64,000 nt of DNA from Elysia chlorotica (GCA_003991915.1 RQTK01000536.1:274601-338600), one strand, 5' to 3'. Shown: positions 1 to 13,279, numbered from the stretch's first letter. Numbers and translations are program-made. Notes: a model not told the origin generated them from the letters alone.

Positions 1-1529
1 ATTCAGGCATATCTGTTGGGCATCACAGACATTTGGAAAGGTAACCCGACTCACGTATTGATAGTACAGTCATGTATTACTCAGCACTGATTGGACAGAG
101 AAGAGGTGCTACTACTTGCAAATTTAGTGATGAGTGTTTTTATGCGGCGTTGCGACAGGGACTGTCTGTTAGGAATCAGAACTAATATTGCCTGCTATTG
201 GTGCAATGTACTGTATCAAATAACTATTAATCGTGACAAAACAGCAACATAAGAGCAAACATCTAGCAGACGTTGCACGATCAGGATCTGGGAATAATAC
301 AGTTGCTATTACAGGAGCGGAAACGTCTTAAACTGCCATGACATGACGTCCATAATGAGTCCGCTCCAATCGTAGGGGTTAATCTGCGTGACCGCTGATT
401 AGAATTAATCTCTAACCCAAACAGCCTCGGCACTGCGGAAACTGATACCCCTAAGGCGTGTCTGCATGACTGTCTGTCAACTCGATGTCACTTGTGAATG
501 GCAGAGCAGCACGATGTTTGTTGTGATTTTTTTTCCACCCACTGTTTTGGCATTTCTCTGACATGGTAAAATCCACAATTAAAGCAAACAATAATTTGTT
601 ACTGATGCCTTCCTTCCGGTTGATCCTTTCTAGCGATTCAAAGGTTCCTGTAATGATAGGATTGAAAGATTCGTGAAGTTGACGTTGCACGGTCTTTATT
701 GACGTAAACTACATGCCTTTTCACCTGCTTAAAACATAATAAACCAACAATCATGAATCGACCAGGGTTAAACAAATGTAACATTATTGAGTGTTTGTGG
801 ATAATCTATATTCACAACTTTTGAGAAATCAAAATATTTTGTTTTCAGAATTAAAAAAAAATCCATTCAGGCTTTTAACCCCGAGATAATAATACATGTA
901 TGAGATTGAAAATACACTGTAATATGATGCCAAAGTTGAGATTCAGTGTCGTTTAGGAACTTTTTCATGGCAGATGATGGAAACGGCTAGGGTCTTGATT
1001 TAAAGTCACGCCTTCTTTGAGTTCATGTGTTCATTCCCCTGTAGCTTTCTACACAGTTTGTATCCCTTGTGTTTCACCCTTTAAAAATTTACGATTGAAA
1101 TGATATGAAATACAAAAAGACTTTGATAGGCAACATTTACAGTATACTGATTTCTCAACAGCCTAATAGTAGAATAAGCATCTATGTTGGTGGTGCTGAC
1201 ATAGGCAATCATCCAGACAGAATTCTTTACACAACCAATCAAAATTGTTTGGATGGATTGCAGAGGTTCTTTCCCATTATGTTCTAAAAATCTAAGTACA
1301 CAAAGTCAATAGTATTGATTAAAATGAGTTCGCTTACTTATTGCCACTAGTTTCTGCTTTGTTGAATGGTTTTAATTGCGTCTCACATCAGAATTAATTG
1401 TATGTCTAGACAAAACGAAAAAGGAAACATTCTAATTTTTGGTTAACGCTTTTGGATGTACACGTATTGCTCTAAAGCGTTGATAATTGTAATTTTTTCA
1501 AATGTAGGTCAGACACAATAACATTGTGG
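1..1529. other. Non-coding, no feature recognised
   Basis: AT-rich unique-looking sequence. Open frames at 451-690 (minus) and 1105-1287 (plus) have no motif or codon pattern to support them. Confidence 0.6.
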
Positions 1530-1632
1530 ATCGTCAGTGCAACGATGTGGTAGCTTACAGCTTGTCGTAAGCCTTCGCGTTCGTATAATTATCTTAAGAC
1601 GAGTCTAAAACTTACAACATTGTACTGACAGC
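1530..1632. mobile_element. Foldback (palindromic) repeat, copy 1
   Basis: The left arm (1530-1571, GTCAGTGCAACGATG then GTAGCTTAC and GTCGTAAG) is an imperfect reverse complement of the right arm (1592-1632, CTTAAGACGAGTCT then ACAACATTGTACTGAC). A diverged copy with the same arms is at 10423-10532, so this is a dispersed foldback or MITE-like family. Confidence 0.6.
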
Positions 1633-1845
1633 TTTAAATAATTATTTTCGAATTGATATAGTTTATTCTCTAATCTTTTGATCCTAAATATTCTCAAAAG
1701 TTTGTTTTTATTTCCCAGCTTACACAGACATTTCCATGGGCAAGTTTGTATATATAAATTATATCGATTTCTGTGACTGAGGCTTCGATATTTAGGCTAA
1801 ATTTGACTCTTCTTTTTAAAGAGGTATCCACCTTTACCATGAAGG

Positions 1846-2190
1846 AATAAAAATAACCACAATAAAAGTTTGTGTTTGTATAGGCTCCAGTAGGAAATCT
1901 AGGTCAAATAAATGTGAATCTCTCACAGTTTTTTCTTATCTTATGTATAAAAAAATATTAACATAAAGGTTTCAGTTTTATAAGGCTCCAGTAGTATATC
2001 AAATGAATATGAATTGATCATAGTTTTTGTTCGATCACGATTTTTTTTCGTGTAGGTGGTTCAAAAATGACAACAATGAAAGTTTCAGTTATTAAAAGCT
2101 TTTAGTACAAGATCTAGGTAAAGAAAAATGTGGATTGCCCATAGGTTGTTTTTTTTATCACAATTTTTTCATTTCTAGGCGATTTTTTTC
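1846..2190 (+). repeat. Three degenerate tandem monomers of about 115 bp
   Basis: Three consecutive AT-rich units share, in order, an A-AAAGTTT-GTTT start, GGCTCCAGTAG or AGCTTTTAGTA, then ATCTAGGT-AA, ATGTGAAT or ATGTGGATT, and a T-run. Units run about 1846-1960, 1961-2076 and 2077-2190. They end just before the LINE remnant and have the same orientation, so they may be its 5' monomers. Confidence 0.6.
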
Positions 2191-2239
2191 TGAGGAGAAG
2201 TAGAATAATTTCTTTGGCTCAGAATTGTGTTAATTAAAA

Positions 2240-3860
2240 CACGATTGGATATGATAATATTATGAACATAGTTTTCTTAGGAGATCTAAACATTGTTAGA
2301 AATAATTGTTTGGGCATAATATTTGGAAATCCAGACACTGAAGCGACAACTGCTAAGTTCAGCAGCTTTATAAATAAACTAGGATTAGTTGATATTCGGA
2401 GAACTCAGCATCATCATGAGACAAATTCAGGTACGGTCCATCAACATACACAATTAATACAAACCTGTTTAAAATTGGACAATTATTATATAGAGATGAT
2501 AAACAACTACCTGGATGAGGCCTAGGGCAGGTTAGCTGATTTAGGCCCTCACTACAAATGTGAGTTCATTAAGATTGAAATTGCGAAACCAGTAATTCGC
2601 AATACCCTGCGACCCACACAATATGGAAATAGAAAACAGAATCACATCCATTCATCAAGAATTAGAAGTAAAGATGCTACATGAAACTAGAGGAGCAAAA
2701 ATCCTAGCAGGAATTAAATGGATAGGAGATGAGGACAAGGGAACATTTTTCTTAAACCCTGAGAAAATAAGGGCTAAAAATAACAGTATTTTTTCTTTAG
2801 TGGAAAAAATACAAATTTAGAAGTATTGGAGGAGATTTGTCAATATTATGAGAATCTCTACATAGAAGATAAAACAGATGAAAATATACGTCGACTCACA
2901 GAGGCCTTCACACGTAACTTAGATATACCCAAAGTGATAGAGGAATACAAAGAATTATGTGGGCATCCAATTTCAAAGGGAGAAATTCTTCCAGCACTAA
3001 AAACAATGAAAAACAATTCCTCCCCTGGCTTAGACGGGATACCCATAGAGTTCTACAACATTGTTTGGACGCGGGTAAACAATCTATGGTGGATGCATAT
3101 AAATTTAGCTTTTTGCAAGAGCACTTTGCTCCATCACAGAGGAAAGAGGTCATCGTTCTGCTTGACAAAGGCCAAGATTTATCTAGATACGATTTGGAAA
3201 ACTGGCATCCTAACGTAGAATACAAAATTATCTCAAAAGCTTTAGCAAATTGACTTAGTAAAGTAATAAAGTATATGTTCACACAGATCAATCAGATTTC
3301 ATCAAAGGCGGGAACATTTCTCAAGCACTCAGAGAACTCTCAGACATAATACAATCTGATCAATTAAACGCAAATTCAATTGGATTAGACTACAAAAAGC
3401 CTTCGATACAGTCTTTGTTCATGATATTATACAAACGCTAAAACATTTTGGCATTGGCCCTAACTTTATTCAATGGATGTCTATTCTTTTGAGCGAAAGA
3501 AGAGCATTATTAAGAAATGGAGGATATTTCTCGAGATAATCTCTTATTCAAAGAGGTTTTAGATGAGGCTGTCGAATATCCCCACTCCTTTAAAAAAAAC
3601 TAGCAATTGAATTTTTAGCCACAAGCATAAAACACGACAATAAAATAAAGGCACCAGCATGCCAAACTCTCCTGAAGTAGTGAAAAGCAAACAATATGCT
3701 GATAAAACAACGCTTCTGCTAAGAGAATGTATTGACTTCAGAGAAATAATGTCAAAAAATGAAGACATTGAAAAGTTAAATAATAATTCAAGAAGAAAAT
3801 CACACAAGGTCTATATTTTTAAATATTGCATTTTTCTCAGAGAAAGTAATGTTTGTTGAA
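2240..3860 (+). mobile_element. Degenerate non-LTR retrotransposon (L1/Tx1-like) endonuclease and reverse transcriptase remnants
   Basis: Broken frames in order: VFLGDLNIVRNN (end of the AP-endonuclease, GD-N motif); EEICQYYENLY with NNSSPGLDGIPIEFYN (RT entry motif); HFAPSQRKEVIVLL, YDLENWHPNVEYKIISKALA (RT block 2); TDQSDFIKGGNISQALREL (DQ-GFIKGR equivalent); and KSKQYADKTTLLLRE (YADDT motif changed to YADK). Stops and frameshifts separate each piece, so it is dead. The motif spacing and wording are those of L1/Tx1-type elements. TSDs were not found. Confidence 0.85.
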
Positions 3861-3954
3861 TAGATAATACATATTTAGTTTCTTTTTAAGGACAATACTA
3901 TTGTACTACATCATTATAGTTAATCTATTTCTAGATACTTCTTCATAAGTGGCT

Positions 3955-4346
3955 ATGCAATTAGGAACGCTATAAATTTTGGTAGTGTTGTTAGCAAAGA
4001 CGGGGTCACAGACGAAGACATCAGATGCCGACATTAAGTGGCCTGAAGTTGTCTCAAACAAAGAACTGTGGGCCAAAGCGAAACAAACCCCCCATTGAGA
4101 CAGAGATAAAAAAAAAAAAGCTGGGGCTGTATCCAACATCACAAGCAAGCCCTGGAGTGGAATTCCCAAAGAAAAAGGAAGGTCGGCCGTCCGAAGCAGA
4201 CTTGGCGGAGAAGCGCCGACGTAGAGATAAATGCTGGCAGTACCACATGGACCGAGCTGAAGAGGACCAGCCAAAACAAAGTCCGGTGGAGGGGAGTTGC
4301 TGGAATCAAGAGGCTTAAACTAACTAAACTAAACTAAATAACTAAA
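3955..4346 (+). mobile_element. 3' end of a second, different LINE (RT C-terminus with AACTAA-type tail)
   Basis: The frame reads NFGSVVSKDGVTDEDIRCR, then frameshifts to NKELWAKAKQTPIE and further to WNSQRKREGRPSEADL-like sequence. These correspond to the end of invertebrate LINE polyproteins (YLGS-VS-DGG---DI--R, then NK-LW--T-Q-P---EI and GRP---WRR). It ends at 4313-4346 in GGCTTAAACTAACTAAACTAAA, a tail typical of such elements. It is inserted in the same orientation beside the L1/Tx1-like remnant. Confidence 0.75.
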
Positions 4347-4458
4347 ATCATATAAAATCTCAGTTATGGCTTTAACTTCCAGTACAATTGCGATTAATAT
4401 TAAAGAGATCGATGGTCGTGTTAAAGCCAGTTTCTCGCAATGGTTATTCAACCAAGAG

Positions 4459-4515
4459 ATGAATTGAGTTGAGTTGAGTTGGGTGCTCAGCATCCAAATC
4501 AACTCAACTCATTTC
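4459..4515. repeat. GAGTT-repeat hairpin
   Basis: GAATTGAGTTGAGTTGAGTT and AATCAACTCAACTCATTT face each other across a loop of about 17 bases, forming a strong local inverted repeat. Confidence 0.55.
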
Positions 4516-5749
4516 TTTGAAAACATCAACTTTAATAAAGGAGAACTGGTTGAGCAACAAAACATACAGAACACAGAGATATTGTAACATTGGCCTTGAG
4601 TACTAAATGAGTACTGAACAATGTCTTAGTATGCAGTCTTTCTTACTTCTAAGCAAGGGTCACGACCAGGGATCAGCAGGATTAGTCAAGGTATGCTTCT
4701 AGCTGACACCTGAGAGCAGCCTCTGCGCCGACAGTAAAGACAGTGGAAGTAAAGCGGTCGAGAGGCTAATGCCCGCGACTCAACACTAATCCCTCTGTCT
4801 GGGGAGAGAAACAGAACTAAGAAAGTTTGACTAATTGGCTAGTGAGTCCAAACTCGGTCAGAAAAATACAATGAAAGGAGGAAAATTTTGAGGTCAAACG
4901 CACAGAAAAAGAGAAAAAGCCCATGGCTAGAAAAAACATAAACATTATAAATATAATCATGCACAAGCACTAACGCTCCAACTAGGCGATTATACTTCTT
5001 ACACACAAACAACGAGTCCCGGACTTTGGGGAACTACGTTTATCACTTTTGTTAATACCGCAGACTAGCTTTCAAGGTGAAAATACAAAGTAAAAAACTA
5101 CAGTTTTCTAAAAGATGGAGTAAGTAAGCTTTTTTTTTACTATAAATGTTTGGCCATCATATCTTGGTATCTCCATTTTTAGGGGAGCGTGGAAGTGGGG
5201 GTGGGGGGTTCTAAAACCGTGTTTTGGTTTAAAATGCATTTACAGAGTTGCACTTTACGTCACATAATCTAGATTTTCTGGAGATATTAAATATTCATTA
5301 TTATTCTAATTCTGCGTAATGTGTTCTTCCCCATAAGAGTTTTAAATATTTAATTTAATGAATGGTATATAAAACAGTATTATAGAAAGTGTGAACTTAT
5401 GTCAGTAGATATGATGCAACCATTCCGTAAAGAGCCAACAGTGATATGTATGTAGCTTATCGCATCGAATTACTAGCATTCACATTTTCCCAGCCACCAT
5501 GGAGCAGACACAAGTTCAAGGCAAAGCTACATCTACATGTATATCGGATCAAAGGCTCAAATAGGATCCAATGTATGACTGAGTCTTTTTATTTACTGAG
5601 TGCCGTCACCTTGAACTGATGTCTTCACTGAGCTAATTAGGGGATTAGCGAAAAAAAGTTATCTTTCAATAGGTTTACGTTCTGACATTTAGTATAGAGA
5701 CTCCTGGACGGGGAGAACCGGCTTAGTCTGTAACATCAAATTTTATAAC

Positions 5750-5832
5750 GAGCCATAAGCTGAGACTCGAACCTCGAATTTCTTCCTTCTTAGCACAATC
5801 CTTTACCAACTGAACTAGTTTGCTTTGGGAGG
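5750..5832 (-). repeat. tRNA-derived SINE-like sequence
   Basis: On the minus strand an A-box-like TAGTTCAGTTGGTAAAGG is followed 32 nt later by a B box, GGTTCGAGTCTC, then AGCTTATGGCTCG. The acceptor stem does not close, so this is a SINE or tRNA relic, not a working tRNA. The B box plus CTCAGCT wording recurs at 34.6, 36.6 and 42.9 kb, all on the minus strand. Confidence 0.55.
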
Positions 5833-8417
5833 CTAACAGTATTGTGTATCCGCTGAGTCAAAATGGGCTGTAGCTAAGAATAGAAACTCGAACTTCCAGG
5901 CGGGTCACAAGTCCAGCTCTGGTCTCTTCCTGCTTATCATCCAGTGACCACAGGTTCGTATGAATTCATAAATTTGGAGATCGCAAGTTAATAACACCCT
6001 CAAGTTGATAACACAGACAGTGACGCAGGCATGAGTCAAATTACGTCGCACATTGTTTTGAGACTGAGATATTGAGCACTAAAACAGTTGAACAAGGCTT
6101 ATGTAAATATTGTGAAATACAAGGTATAGCCTTATCAAACCCTGGGGAGATTTTTAGGATCAGCGAGCAAAGCAAATACGACGTCGAGTGCAATCACAAT
6201 CAGTCTTGGCGCCAACGACTTGGGTTAGGGGCTATGCTGCATGTTATAGGCTTGTACTGAACGTAAACGTTAAAATTAAAGATCGCAGACAGTCTGAACT
6301 CTTTTGAGTAAGAAGATCATTTTTATCGTTTAAAAACGTAGACGCAACAAAGTGTCCCTCGAATTTGACGCTTCTAAAGTCATTGGTGGAAATGAGTCAT
6401 CAAGCGTCGACGTTGATATCATTGTTTATCAGCAGCGGAACTGGGCGTGTTTTAAGCAGTCTGTCCCGTGCACCCCGCACGTCACCAAAAGTTAATGCCA
6501 AGAAACGTGAAGGATTGGTCCTTACAGGTAACTCGTGATATCGATAGGGTCAGGGCTCAGAAAAGTCACCCTCGTCCAGGAATGATGTAAATATGTAGTC
6601 ATTTTGAAAAATGTGCGACAATATAGTATCTCATGGGCACTGGTTTTCACAGCATTGACAGTAATTTACTTCTATTACAAGGATATATTTATTCATAACC
6701 ATAACTCTTTTTTGTTATTACATGAACTACACCACTACGTGCGAGTCACTCAATGATAGATCATAAAATAAGTTTAATTCTGGCCTAAAAGTTTAAGCTG
6801 TCTGCACATCAAAGAAATTGTTAAAGGCTCTTAAACATAATGAAGATAGTCATAAATGAGTATGCCGCCATTGCCAAAGTTTTTATAATTGAACACATTG
6901 AAGCTGAAGATAATTCTCCTACGCACGGCACTTTATTCCATCAAATGAAGTAATTATTTTGGGAACTGGAAGTGATAGGATGAAGAAATAAAAAACTAAG
7001 CGCTTAAATTAAAGGCCAGTGATCAAACGTTTTCTGGAGCAGGCCGGTTTTGCTTATTTAATTAATTTCAGATCCAGCAGTGAGAAAGTGTTAGTACAAG
7101 TAATTACCTTTAGCGCTTTTTATGGCCAGAAACAGGTAGCTTAATCTATAATTATAACGGTGTTTTGATGACCAAACTTATAAAACATTGATTGGGGATC
7201 GAAACGAGGCCTGATTAATGACATCTCTCAGTTCCCTTTCCTGTTTTATAGATTGACTAAATGTTATAGAAAACAAGCTTTATCCGTTTAATTTACCTTG
7301 TATCTTGATGTCTGTTTTATTTTAGGAATTCAACGTGACAAAATATATCATAAAAAATAGCTTTTGCAGCGCAAACGGAATGACACCGAGGAAGTCATAA
7401 TTATAAACAAGGTTTATTAATGCTTTGTACAAAAAACATATTCAGAGTCAAAATTAAATTAAAATGTATTTTAGGGCTTCATAGAAGAAACTGAATATAT
7501 GGATACAGTTCATGAGTGAATTGACCAAAAGAAAATAGGCTCAAATGTACTTAGTAACCGTTTGTTTGAAAACTATTACAATTGTCGCTTAGAATACATT
7601 CAGAGAAATTAAAGAATGATGATGATGGTTATACTGATGATGATCATAGATGATTATCATAATAAAACTTATGGTATTTTTGGAAGTAGATGCTCGTCAG
7701 GAAACCTCCTATGTAAATTAAAGAATTAAGGCACGATCCCAATAACTAAGCCACTCTTGGTCGCAATCTAGACAGTCAATTTTGAAGTTTTAACAGTATA
7801 TCTCCGTCCAGAATGCTTTGCCATTAAGAAAGACAACTTAATGTTTTTCTCTTTAAACTTGCACTCCTCTCCAGAATGTACGACATGAAACCTTTTTAAT
7901 GGTGATTATTATTCACTTTCAAATAATATTTTTATTATGTATATCCGTAATTGTTTAAATACCAGGTATAGCCTAGGGATTAAGACAGGAAAATTAGTGA
8001 AGTGGTGCAATTGTAATAAAGCTTAAATTTGATTTATCTAAATGATAACCCAGAAAAAGCCGCCATAAGTGTTTCTATTGTAAGAAAAATATCTTAAAAT
8101 AGTTCACCAACCACCATCAATTCAGAATACCATGCATGTAAGATTTATTACTAGTTAGAGATTCAGGTTCTTAACTTTGGCGTGTTACTATCAGAGTTTC
8201 GAATTTTCCTTCTGTAAATTGACTTATAGTTATTCTCGACATAACTCGTTAAAACGGCAGAGTTCGGCATGACTCGGCCATCTCCGCCGCCCCAGTGACA
8301 TTTTAGCTTAGTAGAGACGCCTCAGAGGTCACGCGCTTTTCTGGACTCCGGAGTCTGGTTGCGACATGACTGGCCCTGCTGATCCTTACACCGCCTGGTG
8401 CCTGGAGGCTTCTGGGC

Positions 8418-8439
8418 CAACAACAACAACATCACCACC

Positions 8440-8471
<32 letters not shown>

Positions 8472-8497
8472 CAATAACAACATCAACAACACCGGCA
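8418..8497 (+). repeat. Compound AAC/ACC trinucleotide microsatellite
   Basis: Runs of AAC, then ATC ACC repeats, then AAC again, with minor interruptions. Confidence 0.9.
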
Positions 8498-8789
8498 AGA
8501 GGCCTTAGGTAAAAAGGTCAATCTAAAGTCAAGCAGATCTAGATCACTAGTGGAACTGTAAATTAGCTTAATTTCAAAACTCCATGGAAGCTTTGTGTTG
8601 ACCGTCGCATACCATTAACACTTTCATATTAACCAACATATAGACAGAAATCTGTGGCACATAACGGATGCCCATTTCCCACTTTCGTTGGATGTTTACA
8701 TCATGGAATCCGAAACACGTGCAGAACGTTACGTCTTGAGATTTCGATTATTTAACATGGGCAAATGAATCTACTTCGAAATCTCTTTG

Positions 8790-8886
8790 AATACAGAAAT
8801 GCTTAAAAATAAACAATACTTTTACCATTACTTATCAGAATACAGAAATGCTTAAGAATAAACAAAACTTTTACAACTACTTATCT
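8790..8886 (+). repeat. Tandem duplication, two 49-bp units
   Basis: GAATACAGAAATGCTTAA starts both copies (8790 and 8839), and both continue with AATAAACAA-ACTTTTAC and CTACTTATC-like ends. Confidence 0.75.
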
Positions 8887-10422
8887 TGTATTCGACAGTA
8901 CTCGTTACGACTCTACGTGAACCGGCAGAATGCGATGAAGCACACAGACAAGGCATGTTCAAAAAGTACAAAGAAAGCTAATATATTGTGTTCTTTAACA
9001 GAGTAACTGAACCAAAATTATAATTAAAACCTTACAAAAATCGCATATGAGCTAAATAAGATATGACACTCATGCACAAACTTTCTTGCCGAAATAGCCT
9101 TAAATTAATCGCACTTGAAAAAAATATGTTTTTATACCACACCACAACCTCATCTCCTCTCAGCTACCAATTATTTTTTTTATCCATACGACCTCGGTTT
9201 TCGTTCTAAAAACTCTTCTAATTGTTTTTCTTTCGGTAATAACCAGAGATTTTTCAGATGTTAAATTCAAAAGTATATTATGAGTGAACTCTTTGCAAAA
9301 AAAAATTAAATTGCCTGAGTATTTCATATTTTCGGCGGTAATGTCAGATTGTAAGTATTAAAAAAGGTCTAACTAATTCATTCCATTGTTTGTATTATTT
9401 TGTAACTCGTTTTTGTGTGACTACAGCCAAAACATTTCACGAGTTAAAAAACAACAACGCATTTTTCACTTGGCGTTATCTTTGAGCCTACCTCGATGAT
9501 TGTATATAAGAAGATCCTTGACCTGTCTTGTGAAAATTTGAACATGTCGAAGTCACAAATTGTGAGCATGTCTTAGAACGTCAAAATGGCAAGCTTTTTA
9601 GCATGTCCAAGATAAACTCTTCATTGAGTACTCCTCCGCAAAAAGTTGTTTTGATGTAAAGGAAGATTGTCTTGCTGAACTTTCAACACCTTCTGCGCAT
9701 GCTAATTAAATATTGTGATGCTTGTGCATGGTATGCTGATTGAAACATGTGATGCTGTTTTGTTGTTGTTGTTGTTATTTTTTTTTTTAATCTAGGGCAA
9801 TTGGTATGTTCTATCGGCAGATGTCTAATATTATAATAATAGAATTTGTATACACTGAGGGAGGTATGACATGTCCGTATTTCTAAAATAAAGGCTGGCT
9901 TATTCAATAGTTCAAGAAAACTATTGCCCACGCTTAAGGTTAAAAAAAAGTGGTTCCCTCTTTACATTGAAATGACAGTCACTCATTTGGCAAACATGAC
10001 ACTTTGTCAAAATTAATATGAGTTGTGAAAGTTACAGAATAATTATGAATAACAGTGTGAAATGTATCGTTTCGCCTCCAAAATTTTGTTTGTAGAGGAT
10101 CTCAACGAAGGCACAGTGTAAACTTGTGCGCTAAGCAAATCATAATAGATCCAGGGCATTACTTTTAAAAGCGCCTCATTTGTGCATGCCTAATTCATTA
10201 CGTTTTCAGGTTTAATGCCCAGGCCATATCAAAAGAGTGCCTAGCCTCGATTAAAAAAAAATCAGGTCAAGTTGTATTTCTTTCTGTATATTTGTAGCAT
10301 GAAAAAAAAAGGATTGGAACATTCGCCAAAAGCGCAAACCACAAAATAATTAGTTCACATAATTATTCGATTTTTAACGGGTCCAATTAATAAAAATCAA
10401 ATAAAACACATCGTGCTGGTCT

Positions 10423-10532
10423 AGCGTCGTAAGCACAACGTTTCGGTAGCTTGCGATTCGTTGTAAGTTTTATTTATTGCATATTTTTACGACGAGTCGT
10501 AAGCTACGGCGACGTTGTACCTACGGCATCTA
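10423..10532. mobile_element. Foldback (palindromic) repeat, copy 2
   Basis: Left arm 10423-10466 (AGCGTCGTAAGCACAACG, CGGTAGCTTGCGATTCG) and right arm 10487-10532 (ACGACGAGTCGTAAGCTACG, GACGTTGTACCTACGG) are near reverse complements around a short AT-rich loop. Shared blocks GTAGCTTAC and ACAACGTTGT link it to copy 1. Confidence 0.62.
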
Positions 10533-12652
10533 ATCTCTTAACTCATTTGCAAGCAATAAAACTATGATGGTGCAAATAACATTGGATTTTCTTATCCGGC
10601 AATAACTATACTTTTATTGGGCACTAACGATTTCCTGTCCAGTGTGTGCGCGTGTGTTCGGGTTTAGAGCGTCGTAACGGAAGTCAGAGCGGAGACCGCG
10701 CAGGTGAGTCTCATGGAAATCCTTCCGATTGGTCACTGCTCCTAAGGCTCTGCGAATTGTTCAATTTACTTTACACATGTTTAAAAAAAAATAAAGAACA
10801 GGACGTTGCAAAGAACAATATAACTAAGATGCTATAAAGTAAGATAAAATTACATGGCTTGAGTTAAGAGTATGTAAAGTGAAACATGAATTATAGATAA
10901 ATAAGTTATAGTAAGATACGGTAACATAGTAAAAGTTAAGATAACACAGGAAAACGATTTTAAGCTAAGGATCACTGAATGCGCGAAGACCAAGGAAAAA
11001 GAATAAAAATGATTTATTGCAATTAGTTTTTAGCATAAAGAGGACAAAAAGATAATTATACAGTATTTTTTTAGTCAGCCTACAACTCCAGTAGGCAAAA
11101 TGTACACTGTCCTCTCTGCTTTGGGGTATTTTTTAAATTCATAAAAGATCGAAATTTTCATATTTTCGTATTTTTATCGCAATGCAAAGATGTTTAATAA
11201 TATAGATCATACTCTTACTGCAAGTTTTTGTTTGTTTTGGTGATGTAGCCTTTTATTTTATTAAAGCCTTGGCGTAGACCCATTCCATTTTCGTTACAGA
11301 TTTGTTTTCAAAGCAAGTCATTGCTTGGGATGAGATAAGTATGATAGTTAATAATTATGATATGAGATTATATAATATATCGCCGCCACTAGTGCAATGC
11401 CAACAGCGTTTAAACATTGAGGAAAGATTTTATTTCACAAGATGAAAATAAATTTATTTGAATCAAGTTAGAGTTTGAACTTCACAACTTAACACCCAAC
11501 GCCAATCATTTATTTTATAATCAGTTTGTTTCCTCCCTTGGTTGTGGAATTCGGTTTTCTTAATATCAACGTGGTTGATGTTTATATAATATTTATTTAA
11601 GTTTCCTGTAAAACATTTTTTTATGAATCCTACGTCACGTAAGGCAGGAAAATGAGATTAAACTTCACCACAGTCCCTGACATTTGCACTGAGTTTGTTC
11701 AATGCTGGATCCATACCTGCCGGCTACTGAGAATTGTCTGTACCGAAAACATATTCCGTTTTTGTTATCTGCTGTAACTAAAATATATCTTCATATCGAC
11801 TTATAAGACAACGGTGTCTTCCTTTGATTGAATCTCCCATGACCGCCAGCTAAAAAATGTCTTCGATCATGCCCCTCGTGCTTTTAGCTAAGAGAATAGT
11901 CTCAATATTTAACTGCTTAGCCTCTTGTCTCTACCTTTGACACGGCTGATCATTGAGTCTTGCCGATTGTTGCCGTAACAGAGTGCTCTTTTTTTTGTAA
12001 GGCTTCGGGTTAACCTGAACTTCTTTGCAGTGCCAAAATGATATTATTATTGATAACTTCGGTTGGTTTATGATTCGAGCAGTTGAGACAACATTCAGAG
12101 CAATAACTTCAGGTGTGGAAAACCAATCAATAAACGTATCGATCAACCCCTGTGAGACTGTGGGTTTCTAGAAAACATGTACAGCGTTACAGAGGAATGG
12201 AATACGGTATATGCCCATCTAAATTGATAGAAAAGAGAAACATCAACTATTCGCACGCCATTTCACAATAAACGACCCCCCCCCCCCCCCACACCACACA
12301 CCCCACCCAAAAATAAAAAATAAAAAAGGCCAGCAAAAAATTAATCAAACAAATACAATGCCAAAAAAACAACACCTGACAATGAAAACTAAAATAAAAA
12401 TGGTCCTCCACTCCCACGTTATCAATGCATCTTAATGATATACCAGCTCTTGCTTAAATCCAGGGTTCTAGTGCCGAGAAGTGTAGCTGCTATAACCATC
12501 AAAGCCTCTTCTTACATGGCTCATTCGGTTTGGACGCCGGCGAGTCTGCCAAAAACTCTTCTCAGATAATTATACACCATACGATATAGCAGTCACTTCC
12601 TGTAATACTGCCTCTTGTTAAATATGTCCATAATATTATATTCTTTAAGTTT

Positions 12653-12653
<1 letters not shown>

Positions 12654-12700
<47 letters not shown>

Positions 12701-12708
12701 TCTCTCCT

Positions 12709-12763
<55 letters not shown>

Positions 12764-12803
12764 TCTCTCTCTCTTCTCTTCACCTCTCTCTCTCTCTCTC
12801 TCT

Positions 12804-12848
<45 letters not shown>

Positions 12849-12859
12849 CTCTTTCTATT

Positions 12860-12890
<31 letters not shown>

Positions 12891-12912
12891 TTCTCTTTCT
12901 CTCTCTCTCCTT
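12654..12912 (+). repeat. Long CT microsatellite
   Basis: About 260 bases of CT dinucleotides with scattered T-runs and C-runs, grading into a further pyrimidine-rich region to about 13280. Serine/leucine and arginine/glutamate frames across it are artefacts of the repeat. Confidence 0.95.
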
Positions 12913-13279
12913 CCTTCTTCTTTGTTTCTTTATCACTTGTTATTTCTATCTGTATGTTAAAAACCATGTGCTCTAGTCTTCTCCTTTACATTAATAATTA
13001 TCTCTTTGTTTTTACTTTGTTTGGTCTTCCTTTCTATCTTTTATCTAATTATCTATCGGTCATTTCTCTCACTTCCCCTCTTTCTCTCTCACTCTCTGCC
13101 CCTTCCCCTTTATCTCTGTCTCCCTCTGTCTTTTTTCCTATGTATCTCCTCTCCCCTCCTCTCTCTATTTTTTTCTTTCTCTCTACCTCTTACTGTTTTT
13201 CCTATTTGGCTTCTTATCATTCAGTCTATTTTGACCTCCTCTCTTCTCCCCACTTGCTCTCCAATCATCCCCCTTAAAT

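Larger units (their letters stand above)
4347..8417. other. Intergenic, no gene recognised
   Basis: Apart from the hairpin at 4459 and the SINE-like copy at 5750, I see no splice-bounded coding segment or other structure in this block. Confidence 0.6.
8498..12653. other. Intergenic, no gene recognised
   Basis: AT-rich; contains the 49-bp duplication at 8790, the foldback copy at 10423 and a C-run at 12277-12290. The short open frames have no recognisable domain. Confidence 0.6.

Noticed and set aside
12562..13277. Long Arg/Glu-rich and Ser/Leu-rich open frames
   Set aside because: They are translations of the CT/GA microsatellite in different frames; no splice signals or domain.
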